Of a stretch of 64,000 nucleotides of DNA, positions 38,701 through 48,238 are shown one piece after another. The position numbers and the translations under genes were made by a program. Each line of letters starts with the position of its first letter. Position 1 is the first letter of the stretch. Origin of the DNA: Nitrosomonas sp. (GTDB lineage Bacteria; Pseudomonadota; Gammaproteobacteria; Burkholderiales; Nitrosomonadaceae); NCBI RefSeq assembly GCF_020852615.1, contig NZ_JADZAJ010000031.1, forward strand, positions 32,069 to 96,068. The letters are read 5' to 3'. Below the pieces are notes generated by a model. The model had not been told where the DNA came from. It searched no databases and saw only the letters and a list, made by a program, of their open reading frames with translations.

Positions 38701-39828
38701 TTATTCCGGTGCTGCGCGCTCCCACGCAAGGTGGTAGCGTTCAATCATGCGCTCCAGGCTGAAATGAATTTCCACCCGCTGTCTGGCAGCCGCACAGCGC
38801 GCCTGCCAGACTGTCCCGTCCCGCATGGCTGCACGCGCCTGCAGTAAAGCATCAGCCAGCGCTTTCGGATCTTTTGGCGGCACGATCCAGCCAGTCTCGC
38901 CAACAATCAGAGCTGCATCTCCCACATCCGTCACCACGACTGGCGTACCACAGGCCATGGCCTCCGCCACCACATTGGGAAATGCCTCACTGGAACTGGA
39001 AAGCACATGCACATCCAGCGCATTCATCACATCGGGTATATCCGTACGCTGTCCCAGCAATCTCACCTCTCTGGTCAGATTGCGTTCCGCCAGCCAGGCA
39101 GTCAACTGGGTATTGCTCTGGTCAAGGCCATGACCTACCAACACACAATAGAAATCCACACCGTGAGATTTGATAATTGCAAGCGCATCCAGCAGGTTCT
39201 TATGGTCTTTTTGCGGATCAAACCGCCCCACCATACCCATTAACCAGCAATCACCCGTATTCCATTCCGCACGCAACCGTGCACGTGCCGCTCCATCAAC
39301 ACGAAAACGAACCAGATCATAACCATTGGGAATCACCCGCAGTTTTTCCGGTGCATAACCCAGATTACGGTGTACTTCCAGTGCCTTCTGTGCGCAACAG
39401 ATAATGGCTGAAGGCACCCGGGCACTGATACGGGCGCATAATCCGGCCACCCGAATGGTAGAACGGCGGGATTGTCCTGTATCCAGTGCGGTATGATGAA
39501 CCCCCCAGAACACCTGCCTGATACCCGTCAGACGGGCAATCACACCACCGACCAGGTCAGCGTGATACATCCACGTTTGCACTGCCTGCGGGCGACTCTG
39601 GCGCAGCAGTCGCCACAGTTGCCACAGCCCGCCAGCCGTAACCCGGCCTCGCGGCATATTCAGACAGGACACCTCTACCCCGGCCCGGCACAGTAAAGAA
39701 CCGTACTTGCCTTCATCCATTAATGAAATGACATGGTGTTTTACTGCCTGATCGCTGCTGCACAAACGATATAAAACAGCCTCAGCACCACCATCATTCA
39801 GGCCGGAAATAATATGAACAGTTTTCAT
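38701..39828 (-). CDS. GT4-family glycosyltransferase
   Basis: The 375-residue enzyme begins MKTVHIISGLNDGGAEAVLYRL, typical of GT4, and contains MVGRFDPQKDHKNLLDALA and SSSEAFPNVVAEAMACGTPVV with VTDVGDAALIVG. The true ATG at 39828 shares one base with the TAA of the upstream EpsG-like gene, so translation is coupled. The track start at 39945 reads into that gene and is wrong. Part of the polysaccharide operon. Confidence 0.88.
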   Translation of the reverse strand: MKTVHIISGLNDGGAEAVLYRLCSSDQAVKHHVISLMDEGKYGSLLCRAGVEVSCLNMPRGRVTAGGLWQLWRLLRQSRPQAVQTWMYHADLVGGVIARLTGIRQVFWGVHHTALDTGQSRRSTIRVAGLCARISARVPSAIICCAQKALEVHRNLGYAPEKLRVIPNGYDLVRFRVDGAARARLRAEWNTGDCWLMGMVGRFDPQKDHKNLLDALAIIKSHGVDFYCVLVGHGLDQSNTQLTAWLAERNLTREVRLLGQRTDIPDVMNALDVHVLSSSSEAFPNVVAEAMACGTPVVVTDVGDAALIVGETGWIVPPKDPKALADALLQARAAMRDGTVWQARCAAARQRVEIHFSLERMIERYHLAWERAAPE

Positions 39829-40820
39829 TAACCGCCCAGCATACGCAGCCAGTACAGCCACTGAAACATGGCATAAGCAATGAACAAAACTACGGTCATT
39901 ATTTTCGTTACACCACGCAGACTCAAAATTGCAGAAACAAGACATGGAAATGCAGCAGCCAGGAATCTTGTTGAATACCCGCCGTGAAATACATTCACGA
40001 AAACAATGGAAATAATTACCAGCGCATAGCGTGCGTAATCCAGCGCCACCAGATGTCGCCGGCTTACATAAAAAGGAATCAGTAAAGCCATCCAGAACAA
40101 TGAATACAGCGTGGAACTGGACATGTCATGATATTCAGCCCGGCGATCGCCTACTGCCGACAAAATAACTTCACGTAACGGACCAATCAGAAGCGATACG
40201 AAAGTACCGGTCATAAAGAGAGTGATAAATACCGCTGAACAGCCAATCCTGAATCGAACCGAAAGCCATTGCACCGTTCGGACTGCTGCATAAATCAGGA
40301 TAAACAGCATGGTTCCAGAGTGAATAAACAGCGCAGCTAACGCTAAAACCAGAGAAATTACACTGTGCCGCCCGTGCAGCAAATAAGCCACACCCAGTAT
40401 TGAAATTGCCAGTGCAAGCCGGTACTGGGAAAATGAAAAATCAATGACAAGCGGATTGATAAGAAAAGGCAGTGCGTAAATACCCTGCCATTTTGTCAGT
40501 AACGATCCAAAGATCAGCAAAGCAATAAAAGAGATCGCCGAAAACATATAATCAATCTGGATCCCGGTGTTATTTACCAGCCAGCCTATTGCGTAGTGCC
40601 ACAGAAATTCGTTTGAGATGTAGCTCAAAACACCATCGAATTCTTTGTAGTCGAGGACACTGGTCTGATTAAGGAAATAATCCGCATAAACCTCCTTATC
40701 CGTAAATCCGTGGCCGTTAATCACACGAAAAATTTCTTCCCAGGGTATAGCAACCATAACGGCAGCAAATCCAAGAACTGCAATAATATTTAATGCCGTT
40801 TTACTGATTGCGACTTTCAT
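39828..40820 (-). CDS. EpsG-like polysaccharide polymerase (multipass membrane protein)
   Basis: The 330-residue protein has about nine to ten hydrophobic helices and EpsG-family features: FLINPLVIDFSFSQYRLALAIS in the middle, then ALFIHSGTMLFILIYAA. The motif of an Arg in a membrane helix followed by a His before a periplasmic loop is typical of these Wzy-type polymerases. It is the only polymerase candidate in the locus, next to a flippase and glycosyltransferases. The start lies about 56 bases after the upstream transferase. Confidence 0.75.
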   Translation of the reverse strand: MKVAISKTALNIIAVLGFAAVMVAIPWEEIFRVINGHGFTDKEVYADYFLNQTSVLDYKEFDGVLSYISNEFLWHYAIGWLVNNTGIQIDYMFSAISFIALLIFGSLLTKWQGIYALPFLINPLVIDFSFSQYRLALAISILGVAYLLHGRHSVISLVLALAALFIHSGTMLFILIYAAVRTVQWLSVRFRIGCSAVFITLFMTGTFVSLLIGPLREVILSAVGDRRAEYHDMSSSTLYSLFWMALLIPFYVSRRHLVALDYARYALVIISIVFVNVFHGGYSTRFLAAAFPCLVSAILSLRGVTKIMTVVLFIAYAMFQWLYWLRMLGG

Positions 40821-40876
40821 TCCGGTATTCGCGCATCACAGCAGGAAACCGTCTGCAGGCATTCCGGCAACGGGTA

Positions 40877-41992
40877 TTAACCATTTAACTCCAGTATATT
40901 CAGATAAGTATCCACCGCCCGATCCAGCCCGAAATCCCGGGCACGCTGACGTACATCAGGCAATTGTCCGCGCGGCGTATCCAGTACTGCCGCCATGGCA
41001 GCAGCCAGTGCATCGGCATCCCCGACCGGCACCAGCTTTCCCCATTTACCTCCCTCCAGAATTTCATCCGGCCCGCTCAGGCAATCAGTACTGACTACAG
41101 GGGCACCACAGGCCATCGCCTCTATCAGCACACCAGGCAGACCCTCACGACGGGAGGAAAGTACAAACAGGCTGCAGCGCACCAGATAAATAAAGGGGTT
41201 GTTTACAAAACCCGGCATTTGTACATCGTCTCCGGTCAAACCACAGTCACTCACTACCGACTGCAGATAAGCACGCAGCTCTCCTTCGCCCAGGATCATT
41301 AATCGGACTGCCCGTTTCCGGCGCAAGCGGGCAAAGGCGCTAATGAGAATATGAAAATCCTTGGCTTCATTCAAACGTCCAATTGATAACAGTACTGGGG
41401 GCTGCCCGGGAGAAAACCAGGAATGTTCAACAGGTTCAGCCGCCCGCATCTTGATCAGAGGCAGGTCAAAAGGGTTATAAAGGGTTTGTACACGCTGACG
41501 GGGCAGGTTGATAAAGGTTGCCAGATCCGCTGAGGCTGCCTGCGAAACAGCACAGATCGCATCTGCTTTAGGGTAAAGCCATGGAATCAGGATAAAATTC
41601 AGGCGTGCAGCCAGCCCTTGAGCAATCGCGTGCTCACCGCTGATCAATCCGCGTTCTGACACGACCACCCGTGTTTTTACCTGCGCCAGCATGCGTGCCA
41701 GAATCGCTGTCACATTGGCGTGGCCCATAGCCGAGAGCATGGCAACAGGCTGTTCCCGGCGTAAATAACGCATCAGCGGCAGCAGGGCTTTGATCACTCG
41801 TCCCGCCTGCAAATCCACCACACGTACGGTAGATACAACATTTTCCAGATACGGCCCGTTTTTGCTGGCCAGTAATAAATCTACCGTAAGACCACGAGCA
41901 GCAAAGCTGTTAGCCAGTGTGACCATGGCCCGCTCAGCGCCCCCGCCACGCAGGGAAGGAACAAACAGTGCCACATCCACCATGCCTGTCAC
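40877..41992 (-). CDS. GT4-family glycosyltransferase
   Basis: The 371-residue enzyme has VDVALFVPSLRGGGAERAMVTLA at the start, NPFDLPLIK, LLSIGRLNEAKDFHILISAFA and SSRREGLPGVLIEAMACGAPVVS followed by TDCLSGPDEIL. This is a standard GT4 series, similar to enzymes adding GalNAc or related sugars in capsule and O-antigen synthesis. It overlaps the flippase stop by 4 bases, so the two are translated together. Confidence 0.9.
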   Translation of the reverse strand: MTGMVDVALFVPSLRGGGAERAMVTLANSFAARGLTVDLLLASKNGPYLENVVSTVRVVDLQAGRVIKALLPLMRYLRREQPVAMLSAMGHANVTAILARMLAQVKTRVVVSERGLISGEHAIAQGLAARLNFILIPWLYPKADAICAVSQAASADLATFINLPRQRVQTLYNPFDLPLIKMRAAEPVEHSWFSPGQPPVLLSIGRLNEAKDFHILISAFARLRRKRAVRLMILGEGELRAYLQSVVSDCGLTGDDVQMPGFVNNPFIYLVRCSLFVLSSRREGLPGVLIEAMACGAPVVSTDCLSGPDEILEGGKWGKLVPVGDADALAAAMAAVLDTPRGQLPDVRQRARDFGLDRAVDTYLNILELNG

Positions 41993-43437
41993 CTTTTAAC
42001 AATATTTTTAAACAAACGATAACCATGCCGGCCTGCGAGCTGACGCACCCCGGCAGTATCCAATATCAGGAAAATAATCATGGCCACTGCTCCGGCAACT
42101 GTTATGGACAGCATCATTTTGAATACCGGGGAAATATCCGCCTGCATACAAAACCATGCCGACCCGTAAACACCCGCAGCCGGTACAAATCCGTGCACCA
42201 GTAATGGCAATACCCGGGGCATGGGAAACACCCTGAATCCTATGATTGCGCTACTGACAGCTGCCACTGAATAAGCCAGCAAAGCAGACCAGGCGGCGCC
42301 AGCAATACCAAAATACGGTATGAACACCAGATTCAGCCCCAGATTCGCAGCGGCAGCCAGACCACTGGTTACCAGCAACCATGTTGATTTTCTGGTCAGA
42401 TGAAAGGCAATGTCGAAATGAAAGGATTTGATACCGATAATCGCTGCAGTCAGCGCAATCCACAGAAAAATCGAGGATGCACCTTCTCTGAATGCTTCTC
42501 CAACAAACAGACCCATCATCACCGGTTCAATTGCGATCAATCCGGCCGCACCGGAAAATGCCAGCGCAAACATCAGTTCACCATTCTGGTGCATTTGCCG
42601 GCCGGCAGCCTCTACCCCTTCTTTTTCCAGCACCCTGATAACCAGAGGCGTGGCTGCGGTATTAACGATGGTCAGCAGCAGCCCGAGGCTTTGTTGCGCC
42701 ATGTCGTAGCCCGCGGCATAAATGCCGGTTTGAGCTTCCCCCAGAAACCAGGCGATCATCAGGCGATCCGAACTGGCTGTGATCCAGACCAGTGCAAAAG
42801 TAATCGCCAGAGGCAAGCCATAACGCCCGAATTCACTGAGCTGTTCACTGGAAGGTAATCGGGGACGTATACCTGTCCAGGCGCTGCGCCCCGCAAACAG
42901 CCAGGCCACAAGAGCACCAGAAATCAATCCGATAAGTGGCGCATGTGCACTCTGATATATCCACGCCAGCACCGCTCCCAGCAGCAGAGCCGGCACAGCC
43001 TTTACGGCGCTCAGCACACCATAGCGCACGGGATCGAGCTGGACAGTAGCCAGCCGCAGATTAAGCTCGTGCCATGCCTGGGTAATTGCCAGGACAATGG
43101 CAACAGGGATAATAGAGCGCCATTCCGGTGCGGCTAAGACGGATGCGACTGCGTAAGCTGCAAGTGCAAAAATGACGGATAAAAACAGAAAAATGGCCAG
43201 GACCGGGCGTAACACTGTCTGCGGCTGGTCAATGTGTGCAGGTAAAAAACGGCCACACACCAGTAACAGCCACTGAAAAACCACAACCTGCACCAGCCCG
43301 ACTCCTGCAATTACCAGAGAATAACGTCCAAACTCTTCATGTGTAAGCAGACGGGTATAAACGGCCAGCGCCAGAAAATTAACAATACCGGGCAATCCCC
43401 GCGCAAACAGGTAGACAATAACGTGCCGGATCAACAT
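41989..43437 (-). CDS. Polysaccharide flippase (Wzx/MOP superfamily)
   Basis: The 482-residue integral membrane protein has roughly 12 to 14 helices. The N-terminal FARGLPGIVNFLALAVYTRLLTHEEFGRYS motif is typical of Wzx flippases, which move undecaprenyl-linked repeat units across the inner membrane. First gene of the leftward operon. It lies back to back with the export genes across a gap of about 500 bases. Confidence 0.88.
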   Translation of the reverse strand: MLIRHVIVYLFARGLPGIVNFLALAVYTRLLTHEEFGRYSLVIAGVGLVQVVVFQWLLLVCGRFLPAHIDQPQTVLRPVLAIFLFLSVIFALAAYAVASVLAAPEWRSIIPVAIVLAITQAWHELNLRLATVQLDPVRYGVLSAVKAVPALLLGAVLAWIYQSAHAPLIGLISGALVAWLFAGRSAWTGIRPRLPSSEQLSEFGRYGLPLAITFALVWITASSDRLMIAWFLGEAQTGIYAAGYDMAQQSLGLLLTIVNTAATPLVIRVLEKEGVEAAGRQMHQNGELMFALAFSGAAGLIAIEPVMMGLFVGEAFREGASSIFLWIALTAAIIGIKSFHFDIAFHLTRKSTWLLVTSGLAAAANLGLNLVFIPYFGIAGAAWSALLAYSVAAVSSAIIGFRVFPMPRVLPLLVHGFVPAAGVYGSAWFCMQADISPVFKMMLSITVAGAVAMIIFLILDTAGVRQLAGRHGYRLFKNIVKR

Positions 43438-43937
43438 GAACCAATAGCAACATCGTCACATTCAAATAACTGCAGGACTAACGTGAATCCGGCAAAACCA
43501 GTCACACCGATGCTCAGCACTTTCAATCAATCGCTCCCAGGCGGGTCACGGAAACAAACCCGGACATAAACCATAAACCCGGGCTTTCCATTAAAAACAG
43601 AATTAGAAACAGAAACGGTGCAGTCAAAAAACAGCATCGCCAGATTAACCATCATCTTCGCCCCTGAAATCAGATCAGAGCACGTCTGTCAGGCACCTGG
43701 TGCATCCAGTGCCCCCAGCCAGGAATCCGGAATAAAACCAAGACTACTACCGGTCCTGTTCTGCACAGCTGAAAGTCAACAGAACAAACCGGGCTGTTTT
43801 CATGCTTATGAATATCCGCCGGGCAGTGGTAAAACACAGTATTACATCCGGGACTGGCACTGCAGCACGCATCCGGCACAGTAAAAATAAAGATCTGGCA
43901 GAAATTGATAACCCCGATTTAACACAGGAAACCTGAA
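43438..43937. other. Divergent intergenic region of the polysaccharide locus
   Basis: About 500 bases between the flippase and phosphatase genes. Short frames (43618-43884) look non-coding. No sigma-54 or clear sigma-70 promoter was recognised, although promoters for both operons should lie here. Confidence 0.45.
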
Positions 43938-44378
43938 TTGTTCAGCACTATATTAATTGTTTGCGTAGGCAATATATGCAGGAGTCCCATGGCAGAAGGA
44001 ATCCTGCAAAAAGCGTTGATCAGCGCGGGGAAAACAGAATGTTCTGTCAGTTCCGCCGGTCTGGGCGCATTAGCCGGCCATGAGGCCGATCCCACAGCTC
44101 GCCAGCTGATGACAGACAGAGGGCTGGATATTTCCAGTCACCGGGCACGACAGCTGACTGATGACATGCTGCACCAGGCAGATCTCATACTGGTAATGGA
44201 AGCATGGCAGAAAGCTGTAATTGAAACACGCACGCCCAGCGCTAAAGGAAAAGTATTCCGCTTTGGAGAATGGGAAGGCATTGATATCAGTGATCCTTAC
44301 CAGAAAGATCGCTCTGAATTTATCCGGTCAGTGACACTGATCGAACAAAGTGCAGCTCAATGGATAACCAGGTTATGA
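43938..44378 (+). CDS. Low-molecular-weight protein-tyrosine phosphatase (Wzb-like)
   Basis: The 146-residue protein begins ILIVCVGNICRSPMAEG, the Cx4CRS catalytic loop of LMW-PTPs, and ends with the general-acid segment DISDPYQKD. It resembles Wzb/EpsP-type phosphatases that remove phosphate from the tyrosine kinase Wzc to permit polymer export. The TTG start follows AGGAA. wza and wzc homologues follow on the same strand, as expected. Confidence 0.9.
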   Translation: MFSTILIVCVGNICRSPMAEGILQKALISAGKTECSVSSAGLGALAGHEADPTARQLMTDRGLDISSHRARQLTDDMLHQADLILVMEAWQKAVIETRTPSAKGKVFRFGEWEGIDISDPYQKDRSEFIRSVTLIEQSAAQWITRL

Positions 44379-44451
44379 CCTGCCAGATCCCGAGCCCATA
44401 CCTGATTTCTGAATTTGGTACCTATCCCGCACCGGGGATCAACATTCAAGC

Positions 44452-45669
44452 ATGAACAGACAATTTACAAAGTTATGTCTTAATCTTCTGGCATTGAGTC
44501 AGCTCACCGCCTGCTCAATTATTCCAGGCCAGCACATGAGCCCGTTTTCCCGGCAGTCCAGTACGGAAATGCCCGTCCGGGAAAATGATGAAGCCATTCT
44601 GAAAAAGCTCAATATCCAGACGATCAATGCCGAGCTGATCATTGCACTTGAAAAGAATTACAAAAACTTCAGCCTTTCCCCCGATAACGTTGCCAACCAT
44701 TATTTTGATTATCGTATTGGTGCCAGCACCATCAAAGGTGTTCCCATGAAAAACGAGCCTTACACCCAGTACCGGGTAGGCCCCAGAGATATTCTCAATA
44801 TTACTGTCTGGGATCACCCTGAACTGACTATTCCGGCGGGAGAATTCCGCTCTGCCGAGGCGGCTGGAAATGTTGTCGGTGAAGACGGCACCTTTTTTTA
44901 TCCTTATGTAGGCACTATGCAGGCTGCCGGGCGAACCGTCGAGGAAATTCGTGAAGAATTGACCAGGAAACTTTCAAAATACATTGAATTTGTACAGCTC
45001 GATGTACGTGTGGCCGCCTACCGCAGCCAGCGGGTTTATGTGGTAGGCGAGGTAGCCAGCCCTGGCGTTCAGCTGGTAAAAGACATACCGATGACGGTAC
45101 TGGAAGCGATCAATAATGCCGGGGGAGTCAGTCAGGAGGCAGATTTGCGCAATATCATCCTGACCCGGGACAACAAAACTTACAGCATCAATCTGCTCAA
45201 TCTCTATGAAGGAGGGGATGTCACGCAGAATGTACTGCTCCGGCACGGTGATGTGCTGAATGTGCCGGACAGCGCACTGAACAAGGTTTTTGTGCTGGGA
45301 GAGACGAATCATTTTGTTGCAGGCGGGGCAACCGGCCGCTCACGCAGTCTGGTGATGAACAAAGCTCGCATGACATTGACCGAGGCGCTGAGTGAGGCCG
45401 GGGGATTCAACCAGGAAACTTCTGATCCGGCCAGAATCTTTGTATTCCGTGGCGGGCTGGGCAAACCGGAAATCTATCATCTGGACGCAAAATCACCTGA
45501 CGCCCTGCTCCTGGCAGATCGTTTTCCGCTGCAACCGCGCGACGTTATTTATGTCGACCGGGCCGAGGGAATACGCTGGAATCAGATCATCGGGCAAATC
45601 CAACCGACGATCAACTTGCTGAATTCATTCGATGGTACGTTGGCCGTTCAGCCCTTTTTGAAACATTGA
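44452..45669 (+). CDS. Outer-membrane polysaccharide export lipoprotein (Wza family)
   Basis: The 405-residue protein has a lipoprotein signal with the box LTAC (Cys21), then a poly-export domain (YRVGPRDILNITVWDHPELT, YPYVGTMQAAGRTVEEIRE) and SLBB repeats (VYVVGEVASPGVQLV, VFVLGETNHF). The C-terminal amphipathic region could form the outer-membrane channel. It is the outer-membrane exit for the polymer, in series with Wzc. The start ATG is about 70 bases after the phosphatase gene. Confidence 0.9.
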   Translation: MNRQFTKLCLNLLALSQLTACSIIPGQHMSPFSRQSSTEMPVRENDEAILKKLNIQTINAELIIALEKNYKNFSLSPDNVANHYFDYRIGASTIKGVPMKNEPYTQYRVGPRDILNITVWDHPELTIPAGEFRSAEAAGNVVGEDGTFFYPYVGTMQAAGRTVEEIREELTRKLSKYIEFVQLDVRVAAYRSQRVYVVGEVASPGVQLVKDIPMTVLEAINNAGGVSQEADLRNIILTRDNKTYSINLLNLYEGGDVTQNVLLRHGDVLNVPDSALNKVFVLGETNHFVAGGATGRSRSLVMNKARMTLTEALSEAGGFNQETSDPARIFVFRGGLGKPEIYHLDAKSPDALLLADRFPLQPRDVIYVDRAEGIRWNQIIGQIQPTINLLNSFDGTLAVQPFLKH

Positions 45670-45804
45670 TCTCTGCCGTCCCGGTATCACAATATTGTTA
45701 CCGCCAGATGGGACCGCGATCCGCAAGGTACAGGACTGCAACCCCTGCCACCGGCCTGACGAAAGCGCAATTCCCCGGATTTTATAACCTGTTCATTACC
45801 TGAT

Positions 45805-48060
45805 ATGCCACCTGATTTATCAAGAAACAGTATGGATCACCTGTCTGACCAGGTCAGTGAAGAAATTGATCTGAGTGAACTGCTGGATGTCCTGATCGAC
45901 AACAAAAAACTGATTATCACCATGACATTCATCACTTGTGTCATGGGCGCCGCCCTGTCGTTCCTGAGCCGACCCATCTACAAAGCAGACAGCCTGTTAC
46001 AAATCAGGGAAAACACCCAGTCCATGGCGGATCAGCTGGATTCACTGACAAATTTCTTTGAAACCAAAACACCCGTTCAGGCTGAAATCGAGCTGATCAA
46101 ATCCAGAATGATTCTGGGAAAAACGATCAGAAATCTTCATCTCGACATTGTTGCCACCCCCAAATTCTTTCCTCTTATTGGCAATGCGGCAGCCAGATGG
46201 CTTCAACGGATCAAGGGTGATGATGATCTGCCCGGCCTGTCATCCGGATTCTTACATTACGCCTGGGGAGGTGAGGCTATTCAGGTGGATACATTTGACG
46301 TGCCTGACAGCTGGAAAAATGAAGAAATCATTTTGCAGGCAACAGGGGAAAATCGCTTCAGGCTCATCTATCAGGATGAGATCCTGCTTGAGGGCGAAGT
46401 CGGCAAACTGGCCGTTAAGCAGCCGGCAGGCTATCTGCAGCCTGTCAGAATTTTTGTCACCCGTCTGCGATCACGCCCGGACACCTTCTTTAGTCTGATT
46501 CGCCGCTCCAGGGGTGAGGCACTCCGGCTGTTAAAGGAAAATCTTTCTATTACAGAAATTGGCAAAGGTACCGGTATTCTCGAATTGACCTTTGAATCGG
46601 ATGACCGGAAACAGGCCGTTCGAATCGTTAATGAAATTGCCAATAGCTATCTTCAGCAGAATGTTGAGCAAAAATCAGCTGAATCCCAGAAAACACTCGA
46701 ATTCCTTGAGAAACAGCTGCCAGCCCTTAAGGAGCAACTGGAAATTGCCACCAATGCCCTGAATGATTACAGAATCCGCAAAGGTTCAATCAATCTTGAT
46801 CTTGAAACCCAGAACATCCTGACAGGTACGGTCGAGCTGAACACCCAGATCACACTCCTGCAGCAAAAGCGGGATGAACTGCGCCAGAAATTCACGGAAT
46901 CCCACCCTAATGTCATCGCAATCGACAAACAGATCCACAGATTACAGGCACAGATCAATGCATTTGACAGAAAAATCGGAGGGTTGCCTGAAACCCAGCA
47001 GATTATTCTGCGATTATCCAGGGATGTCGATGTCAATGCCGAGCTTTATACCACACTGCTGAATCACGCCCAGACCATCCGGGTGGCAAAAGCCGGGGCA
47101 GTCGGTAATGTACGAATTGTAGATTATGCGATACCACCTGATCTGCCGGTTAAACCCAAAAAAACCCTGATCATGGGGATTGCACTGATAGCCGGGCTGA
47201 TGCTGGGCACCATAACGGCCTTTGCCTGCAGATCACTCAGTCGTGGCGTAAAAGATCCGAACATCATCGAGAAATTGCTGAATGTACCGGTTTACGCAAC
47301 AGTCCAGTACAGCAAACACCAGAAGCTGATTGAGAAAAAGCTGAGAAATGAATCCGCACCGGGTATTCATCTCCCGCTTCTTCTGGCGCTGGAAAACAGG
47401 GAAGATCTCGCCATAGAAAGCCTGCGCAGTTTACGCACCACGTTGCACTTTGCATTTCTGGAGGCACGCAACAACATCATCATGATCACCGGCCCGAGCC
47501 CCGGGATTGGGAAAACGTTTATCTCGATGAATCTTGCCATCGTGATGGCAGATGCCGGCATGAAAATCCTGCTGGTCGATGGAGATTTGCGCAGGGGCGC
47601 CATCAATAAATCATTACAGCTGGACAGAAAAAATGGCCTCTCTAATCTGATCAGCCAGCCGGCTGATCTTAACAATGTGATCAAACCGGTTCCCCAGGCA
47701 AACATCGATTTTATTTCAACAGGTGAAATCCCGCCCAACCCGTCCGAATTACTGTTGCATGAACGATTCGGGCAATTCCTGGAAGCGGCCGGCAAACAAT
47801 ATGACCTGGTTATCATCGATTCTCCACCGATTCTCGCCGCCACCGATGCCGCCATTATCGGCCGCCTGGCCGGTGCAACTCTGATGGTCGCCAAAGCCGG
47901 GGCTCATCCGGTACGGGAGCTCGAACAGAGTGTGAAAAAGCTGGTGCAGGCAGGGGTGAATCTGAAAGGGGTGATATTCAACGGTATTCCGGAAACTTCC
48001 TCACGCCACGGTTATGGCCAGTATGTATACCAGTACGATTACCGGAGGAAAAAACGGTAA
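45805..48060 (+). CDS. Polysaccharide co-polymerase/tyrosine autokinase (Wzc family)
   Basis: The 751-residue protein has an N-terminal Wzz domain with a first membrane helix (KLIITMTFITCVMGAALSFL), a long periplasmic coiled coil (about 270-410), a second helix (LIMGIALIAGLMLGTITAFA) and a cytoplasmic BY-kinase: Walker A GPSPGIGKTF near 563, Walker A' LLVDGDLRRG near 590, Walker B LVIIDSPP, and a tyrosine cluster at the tail (GYGQYVYQYDY). It controls chain length and export by cycles of autophosphorylation. An internal ATG nine codons in is an alternative start. Confidence 0.92.
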   Translation: MPPDLSRNSMDHLSDQVSEEIDLSELLDVLIDNKKLIITMTFITCVMGAALSFLSRPIYKADSLLQIRENTQSMADQLDSLTNFFETKTPVQAEIELIKSRMILGKTIRNLHLDIVATPKFFPLIGNAAARWLQRIKGDDDLPGLSSGFLHYAWGGEAIQVDTFDVPDSWKNEEIILQATGENRFRLIYQDEILLEGEVGKLAVKQPAGYLQPVRIFVTRLRSRPDTFFSLIRRSRGEALRLLKENLSITEIGKGTGILELTFESDDRKQAVRIVNEIANSYLQQNVEQKSAESQKTLEFLEKQLPALKEQLEIATNALNDYRIRKGSINLDLETQNILTGTVELNTQITLLQQKRDELRQKFTESHPNVIAIDKQIHRLQAQINAFDRKIGGLPETQQIILRLSRDVDVNAELYTTLLNHAQTIRVAKAGAVGNVRIVDYAIPPDLPVKPKKTLIMGIALIAGLMLGTITAFACRSLSRGVKDPNIIEKLLNVPVYATVQYSKHQKLIEKKLRNESAPGIHLPLLLALENREDLAIESLRSLRTTLHFAFLEARNNIIMITGPSPGIGKTFISMNLAIVMADAGMKILLVDGDLRRGAINKSLQLDRKNGLSNLISQPADLNNVIKPVPQANIDFISTGEIPPNPSELLLHERFGQFLEAAGKQYDLVIIDSPPILAATDAAIIGRLAGATLMVAKAGAHPVRELEQSVKKLVQAGVNLKGVIFNGIPETSSRHGYGQYVYQYDYRRKKR

Positions 48061-48101
48061 ATCAGGATTTTCCCGTCTTCTTGAGTTCTTTCACAAATCC
48101 G

Positions 48102-48131
48102 GTTGCGCGGAATGAAGCGCAACAACGAAAC
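48102..48131. repeat. Short hairpin repeat (copy 1)
   Basis: GTTGCGC, 8 bases, GCGCAAC form a 7-bp hairpin within GGTTGCGCGGAATGAAGCGC followed by AACAACGAAACC. A related sequence lies near 63605. It may be a dispersed REP-like element; it lacks a T run. Confidence 0.4.
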
Positions 48132-48238
48132 CATTAAATCAGCAGGTGCGACAAGTACCGCACAGCGCCGCGGCTCACCTGTAAAGCTGATTTTTAGAAA
48201 TACCCTTCTGTAAATTTTTGTAATTATGAGGCAAGCCA

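Noticed and set aside
43618-43884. 88-codon ORF between flippase and phosphatase genes
   Set aside because: No recognisable domain, irregular composition and no good ribosome site.
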